Of a stretch of 9,137 nucleotides of DNA, positions 1 to 5,457 are shown one piece after another. The position numbers were made by a program, and so were the translations under genes. Source of the DNA: Desulfovibrio sp. (GTDB lineage: Bacteria > Desulfobacterota > Desulfovibrionia > Desulfovibrionales > Desulfovibrionaceae). Below the pieces are notes generated by a model, which was not told the origin of the DNA, did no database searches, and saw only the letters and a program-made list of their open reading frames with translations. Where the stretch lies: the NCBI GenBank assembly GCA_028708195.1, contig JAQVZK010000075.1:1-9137 (forward strand). Direction: 5' to 3'. The number at the start of each line of letters is the position of its first letter. Within the stretch, counting starts at the first letter, position 1.

Positions 1-95
1 CAAATTCAACGGTGCGCCAGGCTTTGGCGGCCAATTACAGTATTCGCCGCAAGCCCAACCTGGGCACCCAGCCCGGCGTCTACTACCTTATTTAG
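1..95 (+). CDS. dsrO: DsrO C-terminal end (partial), periplasmic ferredoxin-like subunit of DsrMKJOP
   Basis: Reading from base 3, an open frame of 30 codons ends at the TAG at 93-95; its last residues are RRKPNLGTQPGVYYLI. The rest of the gene lies left of the window. The call rests mainly on position: the frame stops 12 bases before dsrP, in the O-P order of dsrMKJOP. A terminal PxVYYL-like tail is also usual for ferredoxin-type subunits that partner NrfD-family membrane proteins. In the family, DsrO is a Tat-exported iron-sulfur protein that works with the cytochrome DsrJ and the membrane subunit DsrP. No cluster-binding cysteine falls in the visible part, so the identity is inferred from context rather than from motifs. 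A related ferredoxin subunit of another NrfD complex (HmcB-like) is the alternative. Confidence 0.65.
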   Translation, partial: NSTVRQALAANYSIRRKPNLGTQPGVYYLI

Positions 96-107
96 GGAGA
101 ACAGGCC

Positions 108-1277
108 ATGCTTGAAAAATTGCTCGACGGTCCTAAGACCTTCTACATGTGGCTGATCTTCCTGCTGGTTCTTATCGCGGGTTGCGGCCTTGTGTATCTG
201 GATCAGTTGCAGAACGGTCTCTCCGTCACCGGCCTCAGCCGTGACGTTTCGTGGGGGCTGTATATTTCGCAATTCACCTATTTCGTGGGTGTGGCGGCCT
301 CGGCCGTCATGCTGGTGCTGCCCACCTATTTCCATCACTACAAGAAATTCAAACGCATGATCATCTTCGGCGAATTCATGGCCGTGGCGGCCGTGGTCAT
401 GTGCGCGCTCTTTATTGTGGTGGACCTTGGTCAGCCCCAGCGCATGCTCAACGTGATGCTCCACCCCTCGCCCAACTCCGTCATGTTTTATGACATGATG
501 GTGCTCATCGGCTATCTGGGTCTGAACATCATCATCGGCTGGGTCACCCTTGAGGCCGAAAGGCACGAGATTGATCCGCCCAAATGGATCAAGCCCCTCA
601 TCTACATCTCCATCCTGTGGGCTTTCTCCATCCATACGGTCACAGCCTTCTTGTACGCGGGCATTCCCGGCCGCCATTACTGGCTCACCGCCATAATGGC
701 CGCCCGCTTCCTGTCCTCGGCTTTCTGCTCCGGTCCTGCCATCCTGCTCTTGCTGATGATGGTGCTGCGCCGCCTGACGGGCTTCGAGCCCGGCAAGGAA
801 GCCGTAAAAACCCTGACCACTATCATCGTTTATGCCATGTGCATCAACGTCTTCTTCTACCTGCTCGAAATCTTTACCGCTTTTTACAGCGGCATTCCCG
901 GGCACGAAGAACCCATCCACTTCCTCTTCTTCGGGCACGAAGGGCATCTGCCCTGGGTGAGCTACTGGATGTGGGGCGCTGTTGTCATGGCCTTTGCTTC
1001 TCTGGCACTGCTTATTCCGCCCAAGTTCCGCGAAAACCCCTGCCTGCTGCCCATCGCCCTCATCATGCTGGTGCTGGCGTCCTGGATTGACAAGGGTCTT
1101 GGCCTCTTGGTGGCCGGTTTTACCCCCAACATGTTTGAAGCCTTCACCCCCTACATGCCCTCTGCCAAGGAAATTGCCGTGGCTCTTGGTGTGTACGGCG
1201 TTGGCGCTCTGGTGCTCTCCTTGCTGTGGCGGGTGGCCCTTGGCGTCAAGATGGAAGTCAATCATATGCACGATTAG
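108..1277 (+). CDS. dsrP: DsrP, NrfD/PsrC-family integral membrane subunit of the DsrMKJOP complex
   Basis: This is a 389-residue, very hydrophobic protein with about ten predicted membrane helices, near residues 13-31, 51-72, 84-105, 127-146, 163-184, 192-220, 236-260, 284-303, 312-334 and 355-377. The early SRDVSWGLYISQFTYFVGVAASAVM stretch (44-68), the VVDLGQPQR loop (104-112) and SIHTVTAFLYAGIPGRHYW (174-192) are typical of NrfD-type quinone-interacting subunits, closest in style to DsrP. In the known complex DsrP is thought to exchange electrons with menaquinol and pass them, with DsrJ/O and DsrM/K, towards the DsrC trisulfide produced by dissimilatory sulfite reductase. The start is supported by GGAGA at 96-100, 7 bases before the ATG. 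The gene follows dsrO by 12 bases, so the two are co-transcribed, and a strong terminator follows 36 bases after the stop, which makes dsrP the last gene. The main alternative is the related HmcC, but the DVSWGLYISQFT signature favours DsrP. Confidence 0.85.
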   Translation: MLEKLLDGPKTFYMWLIFLLVLIAGCGLVYLDQLQNGLSVTGLSRDVSWGLYISQFTYFVGVAASAVMLVLPTYFHHYKKFKRMIIFGEFMAVAAVVMCALFIVVDLGQPQRMLNVMLHPSPNSVMFYDMMVLIGYLGLNIIIGWVTLEAERHEIDPPKWIKPLIYISILWAFSIHTVTAFLYAGIPGRHYWLTAIMAARFLSSAFCSGPAILLLLMMVLRRLTGFEPGKEAVKTLTTIIVYAMCINVFFYLLEIFTAFYSGIPGHEEPIHFLFFGHEGHLPWVSYWMWGAVVMAFASLALLIPPKFRENPCLLPIALIMLVLASWIDKGLGLLVAGFTPNMFEAFTPYMPSAKEIAVALGVYGVGALVLSLLWRVALGVKMEVNHMHD

Positions 1278-1313
1278 GCTGACCCACATCGGCCTGCGGT
1301 GAAAGACGTTACC

Positions 1314-1341
1314 AAAGCCCCCGTGTTCGCACGGGGGCTTT
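1314..1341 (+). terminator. Perfect 12-bp hairpin with TTCG loop ending the dsr operon
   Basis: AAAGCCCCCGTG pairs without mismatch with CACGGGGGCTTT around the tetraloop TTCG. The flanking AAA and TTT supply the A-tract and a short U-tract. It begins 36 bases after the dsrP stop and fits an intrinsic terminator for the dsr operon. The UUCG loop is an exceptionally stable RNA tetraloop. The U-run is short, so efficiency is inferred from the stem. Confidence 0.9.
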
Positions 1342-1486
1342 CATGTGGAGGCCAGTTGTGATAAAATTCCCTTATTGAGCCACTCAGCTTCAACAGCAAC
1401 TGCGCGGGTATGAAGCACTTTACAAAAGCGTCGCGCTAACCCTTTTGATATGTTACCATCTTTTCCAGCACAACAAGGCGGCATGC

Positions 1487-1516
1487 TTGACTTTCATTGC
1501 CCCCAAAAGGCATAAT
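1487..1516 (+). promoter_or_regulatory. Sigma70-type promoter for the CCA-family gene
   Basis: TTGACT at 1487-1492 (5 of 6 to the -35 consensus) and CATAAT at 1511-1516 (5 of 6 to the -10 consensus) are separated by 18 bases. Transcription should begin near 1523, giving a leader of about 30 bases before the ATG at 1554. Because the -10 box lies downstream of an in-frame ATG at 1497, that upstream ATG cannot be the start on this transcript. Confidence 0.75.
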
Positions 1517-1553
1517 GCAGGGCATTGCCATCATTATTTGCAAGGAGTTCACG

Positions 1554-2885
1554 ATGCAGCAAGCGCTTAAAGACGCCATAACCATTTGCAAAACATTTTT
1601 GCGCAACGGCTATGACGCGCATGTCATCAATGCCCCCTTGCAGGAACATCTGCTCCAGAAGGTTGACCATCTGGCCGTAGACATTGCCTGCGAGCCAGAC
1701 ATGGATACCCTGTTCAAACTCTTTCCCAAGGCCACAGCCGCCCCCGAGAAGCGCGCCCTGGCCATTATGGAAGAAAACGGCGTCACATTCCGCTTCTATC
1801 CCCTTGAAGTGGCAGCAGCCGGGCACCCTGAGCTTTCGCTGGTCAAGATCACGCCCACGATGATCGATATCATGAGCCATGAAGAGCGCCTCTCGCTGCG
1901 CCTCACCGGCTTCAACACCCCCGAAGCCCGCGGCGATGTATACGACGGCTTTGAAGACATCAAGAGCGGGGCCATCTGCCTCACCGGCCTGCCGGACGAA
2001 ACCCTGCGCCACAACTATTTACTGGCCATTCGGGCGCTGCGTTTTGCCGCCAACTTTGACCTGCCCATTGAACCCAATACCTGGCTTGCCATCATCCGCG
2101 CCTCCAGCCGCGTGCTCGACTATGTGCCCGCCACGGACATTATGGACGAATGGCGCAAGGTCGCCGCAGAGAACATGCACCGCTTCGTTCGCCTGCTGTT
2201 TGAGGCCCATATTCTTCAGGGGCTCATCCCCGAAGTGGCCTCCCTCTCCTGCCTGACGCAGATGCGCAACAAGGAAGGCGATACCGAAAACGTCTTCGAG
2301 CACACGCTCGAGTGCATGCGCCGCTATCCCGAAGAGGATTTTCACTATGACTGGCTGGGCACCATGGCCATGCTCTTTCACGATGTGGGCAAGCTCTACA
2401 CCGGCGAATATTTTGACGGCCTGTGGACCTACTACCAGCACCACCGCGTGGGGGCCAAGGTAACGCGCAAGATCCTGCGCCGCCTGCACTTCACCCAGGA
2501 AGACATCGATTTGCTCTGCAACCTGGTGCGCAACCACATGCGCTTCCACTTCATGATGACAGATCGCGGCATCCGCCGCTTCAAGGCTCTGGATGACTAC
2601 CCCCGCCTTATTGCCATGGCCCGGGCAGACCTCAAGGCGCGCGACGGCATCCCCACCTCGTTCAACCACAATATGAAGTACCTGGACCGCGCCGAAACGC
2701 CGGAACAGATGCTCGAGCCCCTGCTCAACGGCAATGAAATCATGAGCGAAACCAAGCTGTCGCCCGGCCCGCAGGTGGGCGTGATTCGTGATGCCCTGCT
2801 TAAAGCGCAGATTGCCGGAGAGGTTACGGACCTTGATTCAGCAGTATGTTTTGTGCGGGAATATACGCGCAAGTCGGTTGGCTAA
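1554..2885 (+). CDS. CCA-adding enzyme/poly(A) polymerase family protein with HD domain; nucleotidyltransferase motifs lost
   Basis: The protein has 443 residues and the usual class II bacterial CCA-enzyme layout. The family's head domain comes first (about 1-145), then the RNA-binding neck (about 150-225; AIRALRFAANFDLPIEPNTW at 158-177). The HD domain spans about 245-335, with H250 in VFEHTL, H276-D277 in FHDVGK, H296/H297 and LVRNHM. Last comes a CCA-type tail, LLNGNEIMSETKLSPGPQVG (390-409). HD and tail look intact. The head does not: where the family has GGxxRD there is INAPLQE (25-31); DxD has become AVD (41-43) with only the second Asp kept; RRDFTINA is not recognisable around 115-124; and the nucleotide-selecting EDxxR is HNYLL (153-157). 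Addition of CCA is therefore unlikely, while an HD phosphohydrolase or RNA-binding role remains possible. The start is set by AAGGAG at 1542-1547, 6 bases before the ATG, and by the promoter just upstream. It is a single-gene unit with its own promoter and terminator. The family call is firm; the function is unknown. Confidence 0.8.
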   Translation: MQQALKDAITICKTFLRNGYDAHVINAPLQEHLLQKVDHLAVDIACEPDMDTLFKLFPKATAAPEKRALAIMEENGVTFRFYPLEVAAAGHPELSLVKITPTMIDIMSHEERLSLRLTGFNTPEARGDVYDGFEDIKSGAICLTGLPDETLRHNYLLAIRALRFAANFDLPIEPNTWLAIIRASSRVLDYVPATDIMDEWRKVAAENMHRFVRLLFEAHILQGLIPEVASLSCLTQMRNKEGDTENVFEHTLECMRRYPEEDFHYDWLGTMAMLFHDVGKLYTGEYFDGLWTYYQHHRVGAKVTRKILRRLHFTQEDIDLLCNLVRNHMRFHFMMTDRGIRRFKALDDYPRLIAMARADLKARDGIPTSFNHNMKYLDRAETPEQMLEPLLNGNEIMSETKLSPGPQVGVIRDALLKAQIAGEVTDLDSAVCFVREYTRKSVG

Positions 2886-2982
2886 CTGACGTGAGTGCAT
2901 GTCGGCGGAGCATATTACGCAGGCTGAGCAGGTTGACGAGGCAGACCAGTTAGATCCGCCAGAACAGATTACCTTACCCTTG

Positions 2983-3022
2983 GGGCCGTCTCTGAACTAT
3001 GGGGCGGCCCTGTATATTTTTA
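2983..3022 (+). terminator. Intrinsic terminator after the CCA-family gene
   Basis: GGGCCGTCTC (2983-2992) pairs with GGGGCGGCCC (3001-3010) over 10 pairs, including two G-U pairs, closing an 8-base loop TGAACTAT. The T-rich tail TGTATATTTTTA follows. It lies about 100 bases beyond the stop codon at 2885. Confidence 0.7.
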
Positions 3023-3066
3023 CACCAAAATCAAGATTATTTTTGAAGGGTCTGCTGACTGATGGT

Positions 3067-3099
3067 GGGCGCGGGGCGGGTGTTGGGGTTGGTTTTGGG
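3067..3099 (+). other. G-quadruplex-type motif
   Basis: Five G-runs of 3-4 bases sit at 3067-3069, 3073-3076, 3078-3080, 3085-3088 and 3097-3099. The first four have loops of 3, 1 and 4 bases, which meets the standard G3+N1-7 definition on the plus strand. It lies between the upstream terminator and rlmN, so it would be in RNA only if transcription reads through or starts in this gap. Confidence 0.5.
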
Positions 3100-3463
3100 T
3101 TTTCCTGAGCATGAAGACTGGTGTGCCCTGCGGACGGAAGCTTCCCTCCCTTCGGTCGGGCGACCATGCCATCGTGCGCATTCGCGCTGAAGGTGAGGTC
3201 GGGGGCGTCAGGTCGCTAAGAGCGGCATGAAGTCCAGAGCATAAGGAGCATCAGGCCGCCAGAGATGGCTGGACGTCGGGACATCTGGTTGTCGGGGGCG
3301 GATACGTGGCGTTAGTGATATCTACCCAAGCCAAAGACGTTCCTCTGCAACAAATCTCCTTGTACTCTTCTCCTCCACCCGGTAAACAAAAGGCGGGCCT
3401 TTACGCACAGGGCGAGGCCGAAACCACAAACGCAGCCAGGACGCCACCGCCCGGCAGGACAGA

Positions 3464-4579
3464 ATGATCAATCTTCTCAATCTCACCCTTCCTGAACTGG
3501 AAGCCTGGACGCAGACAGAACTGGGCGAACCCAAGTTTCGCGCCATGCAGATCTGGCAATGGATATGGCAGCGCATGGCGCGCGATTTTGACACCATGAC
3601 CAACATTTCCCGGCCTTGCCGTGAACGCATGGCTGCCAAAGCCTGCATCGTCTGGCCAGAAGTGACCGCCGTGGAAGAAAGTCAGGACGGCACCACCAAA
3701 TTTTTGCTGCGCCTTGAAGACGGCGCACAGGTTGAAACGGTGCTTATTCCCTCAGATTCCCGCGAAGGCGTCCGCCGCTGGACCCAGTGTCTCTCCTGTC
3801 AGGTGGGCTGCACTATGGGCTGCACCTTCTGCTCCACCGGGCAGATGGGCTTTGAGCGCAATATGACTATGGCTGAAATTCTCGGCCAGATACTGGTGGC
3901 CCGCGAACACCTGGGCGATACCCGCCTGCACTGGCCCATGCTGCGCAACATCGTTTTTATGGGCATGGGCGAACCCCTGCTGAATTTTAACGAGGTCATG
4001 CGCTCTCTGGAAAGCCTCAACAGCGACAAGGGATTAAATTTTTCGCCCCGCCGCATCACGGTTTCCACCTGCGGTATAGAAAAAAACCTGAAGGAACTCG
4101 GCGAATGCGGCCTGGCGTTTCTCGCCGTGTCGCTGCACGCGCCCAATCAGGAACTGCGCGCCAGCATCATGCCCAAGGCCGCGCGCTGGCCTCTGGACCG
4201 CCTGATGGCGACACTCCAGTCTTACTCGCTCAACACGCGCGAACGCATCACCTTTGAATATCTGCTGCTCGGCGGCGTCAATGACGGGCTGGAACACGCG
4301 CGGGAGCTGGTACCCCTTGTCAATTCGGTCAAGGGCAAGCTGAACCTTATTATGTATAATCCCGCAGAAGGTTCGCCTTATAAAGCGCCCAGCCACGAGC
4401 GCGTGCTGGCTTTTGAAAAATACCTCTGGGACCGTGGCGTTACGGCCATTCTTCGCAAGAGCAAGGGGCAGGACATCAAGGCAGCCTGCGGCCAGCTTAA
4501 AGCCGCCAGACAAAATGAACAACTGGAAGAAATCCGTATTGCGGCCCCCGAGGCTGACGGACAGGAACCCTCGGCTTAA
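3464..4579 (+). CDS. rlmN: RlmN, dual-specificity 23S rRNA A2503 / tRNA A37 C2-methyltransferase (radical SAM)
   Basis: This is a 371-residue radical SAM enzyme that methylates C2 of adenosine 2503 in 23S rRNA, and of A37 in some tRNAs, through a methyl-cysteine intermediate. The N-terminal region is the RlmN/Cfr accessory domain (LPELEAWTQTELGEPKFRAMQIWQWIW). The SAM cluster motif CTMGCTFC gives C116, C120 and C123. The two catalytic cysteines of the family correspond to C109 (TQCLSCQVGC) and C342 (DIKAACGQL). MGMGEPLLNF (166-175), VSLHAPN (222-228) and GGVND (270-274) are further RlmN hallmarks, and the length is normal. These features, with the intact AACGQ motif, favour housekeeping RlmN; the resistance methylase Cfr shares the fold but usually differs in sequence. 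The start has a short-spaced AGGA at 3456-3459, 4 bases before the ATG. The gene stands alone, followed by its own terminator. Confidence 0.95.
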   Translation: MINLLNLTLPELEAWTQTELGEPKFRAMQIWQWIWQRMARDFDTMTNISRPCRERMAAKACIVWPEVTAVEESQDGTTKFLLRLEDGAQVETVLIPSDSREGVRRWTQCLSCQVGCTMGCTFCSTGQMGFERNMTMAEILGQILVAREHLGDTRLHWPMLRNIVFMGMGEPLLNFNEVMRSLESLNSDKGLNFSPRRITVSTCGIEKNLKELGECGLAFLAVSLHAPNQELRASIMPKAARWPLDRLMATLQSYSLNTRERITFEYLLLGGVNDGLEHARELVPLVNSVKGKLNLIMYNPAEGSPYKAPSHERVLAFEKYLWDRGVTAILRKSKGQDIKAACGQLKAARQNEQLEEIRIAAPEADGQEPSA

Positions 4580-4640
4580 CACCGCATTCCTCTGACACTG
4601 CCGTAAAAACTCTTTTGCATTCTGCCACTGCTACATTGAT

Positions 4641-4676
4641 AAAGGCGGCCCGACTTTGAACGTCGGCCGCCTTTTT
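4641..4676 (+). terminator. Intrinsic terminator of rlmN
   Basis: GGCGGCCCGAC (4644-4654) pairs with GTCGGCCGCC (4662-4671), with one extra C as a bulge, around the loop TTTGAAC. TTTTT follows at 4672-4676 and AAA precedes the stem. It starts about 60 bases after the rlmN stop. Confidence 0.9.
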
Positions 4677-4711
4677 ATGTAACACGATGAACTAAAAACA
4701 AAAATTTTAGA

Positions 4712-4732
4712 GGGTGGGGGCGTGGGGGAGGG
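4712..4732 (+). other. Strong G-quadruplex motif with very short loops
   Basis: Four G-runs of 3, 5, 5 and 3 bases (4712-4714, 4716-4720, 4724-4728, 4730-4732) are separated by loops of only 1, 3 and 1 bases. That is among the most stable quadruplex patterns. The last two runs are shared with the left arm of the adjoining palindrome, so duplex hairpin and quadruplex would compete. Confidence 0.6.
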
Positions 4733-4761
4733 CCCCTTTTCAAAAGGGGTCTCTCCCCCAC
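4722..4761. repeat. 40-base palindrome between convergent rlmN and iorB, probable bidirectional terminator/REP-like element
   Basis: GTGGGGGAG (4722-4730) pairs with CTCCCCCAC (4753-4761). Inside, CCCCTTTT (4733-4740) pairs with AAAAGGGG (4742-4749) around a single C. The two stems are joined by a nearly paired GG/TCT step. The element reads as a hairpin on both strands and lies between two genes whose transcripts meet head-on, so it may stop both and block antisense transcription. My impression is that such C/G-rich palindromes recur between genes in Desulfovibrio, but that cannot be checked here. Confidence 0.65.
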
Positions 4762-4818
4762 ACAAAGCATTTCAAACCGTGTCAGCTCCAGGCCCCTCCC
4801 CCACAATGCTCTTCAAAC
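4753..4818. repeat. Two imperfect direct repeats, 43-base period
   Basis: CTCCCCCACA at 4753-4762 recurs exactly at 4796-4805. Each copy is followed by a similar tail, CAAAGCATTTCAAAC versus ATGCTCTTCAAAC. The left copy forms the right arm of the palindrome; the right copy has no partner arm nearby. This looks like partial duplication of the palindromic element, or a decayed second copy. Confidence 0.5.
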
Positions 4819-4836
4819 ATAAAAATCTCTGCCAAA

Positions 4837-5448
4837 TTACACTGCGCCGAGGACGTTTTTGCCGAGTTCCAGAGCGCGCAGGTTCACTTCCTGAAGCTTG
4901 GCGGGCAAGAACTTTTTGATGGCCGCTTCAAGCGCATTCACACCAAAGGGCAGCACGCCCGAGGCGCAAACGGCGCTCAAAAGCACGGTATTGCCGCTCT
5001 GTACGGAGCCTGCCTTTATTCCCAGCTCACGGCAGGGAATAAAATGGCACACCCCAGCCACTTCGCACACGCTGGCCTCAATTCGGCTCATGGCGGGGTA
5101 CTCGGCCTTACCAAGCGACACGCCCACAGGGGGCATGGGGTCACTGCTGGAAAAAACCGCTCCGCCTTTTTTCAGATACGGCAGGCCGCGCAGGGTTTCA
5201 AGGGGTTCAAAGCCAAGCATAACGTCGGCCTCGCCCATGTCGAGCTTGGGCGAACGCCAGCCGCCCAGCAGCATGACGGATTCTACCACGCCGCCCCGCT
5301 GGGCCATGCCGTGCACCTCGCCCGCCACCACATCCAGCCCGGCTTCAAGGGCCGTACGGGCCAGCAGGGTCGTGGCTGTCAGGGTGCCCTGGCCGCCCAC
5401 TCCAGTAAAATAGACGCGCATGCGTTTCTGGTTGTTTTGCATAGTCAT
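4837..5448 (-). CDS. iorB: IorB, indolepyruvate:ferredoxin oxidoreductase beta (gamma-domain) subunit
   Basis: The 203-residue protein carries the POR gamma-type domain: GVGGQG (16-21), a conserved HGMAQRGG (46-53), and GNTVLLSAV (152-160) near the C-terminus. In the known enzyme IorB pairs with the TPP subunit IorA to convert indolepyruvate and other aryl-pyruvates plus CoA into aryl-acetyl-CoA, CO2 and reduced ferredoxin in the cytoplasm. The gene begins 9 bases after the iorA stop, so the pair is co-transcribed and probably translationally coupled. I chose the ATG at 5448 because AGGTGA, complementary to the 16S tail, stands just ahead of it and overlaps a GTG at 5457 that directly follows the iorA TAG. 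GTG 5457 (three residues longer) and ATG 5442 are alternatives. No odd residues are seen. Confidence 0.93.
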   Translation of the reverse strand: MTMQNNQKRMRVYFTGVGGQGTLTATTLLARTALEAGLDVVAGEVHGMAQRGGVVESVMLLGGWRSPKLDMGEADVMLGFEPLETLRGLPYLKKGGAVFSSSDPMPPVGVSLGKAEYPAMSRIEASVCEVAGVCHFIPCRELGIKAGSVQSGNTVLLSAVCASGVLPFGVNALEAAIKKFLPAKLQEVNLRALELGKNVLGAV

Positions 5449-5457
5449 TGTTTTCAC

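Larger units (their letters stand above)
2886..3463 (+). other. 578-base gap between the CCA-family gene and rlmN, apparently non-coding
   Basis: The first part carries the terminator of the upstream gene (2983-3022). The remaining roughly 440 bases show no convincing gene on either strand: open stretches are short, lack ribosome binding sites and resemble no family I know. What can be seen is a run of G-tracts (3067-3099), a 10-base direct repeat GTCGGGGGCG at 3198-3207 and 3291-3300, a pairing-prone segment (3256-3301), and a short AAAGG/CCTTT hairpin at 3389-3402. A promoter for rlmN must lie somewhere here, but I found no good -35/-10 pair. It may be a long leader, an unrecognised small RNA, or decayed sequence. 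Confidence 0.5.

Noticed and set aside
6..1289. 427-codon minus-strand frame opposite dsrP
   Set aside because: It is the mirror of a GC3-rich gene. The product is His/Gly/Gln-rich with no family resemblance, while dsrP on the other strand is clear.
2899..3108. 69-codon plus-strand open frame after the CCA-family gene
   Set aside because: It has no ribosome binding site, its C-terminal half is a Gly/Val-rich translation of the G-tract, and a good intrinsic terminator (2983-3022) lies inside it.
3111..3230. 39-codon open frame starting ATG at 3111
   Set aside because: There is no ribosome binding site or promoter, the product is rich in Arg and Gly without a recognisable pattern, and the length is within chance for GC-rich DNA.
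3360..3388. TTGTAC-17-TAAACA as a promoter for rlmN
   Set aside because: It matches only 3 of 6 bases in each box, too weak to call.
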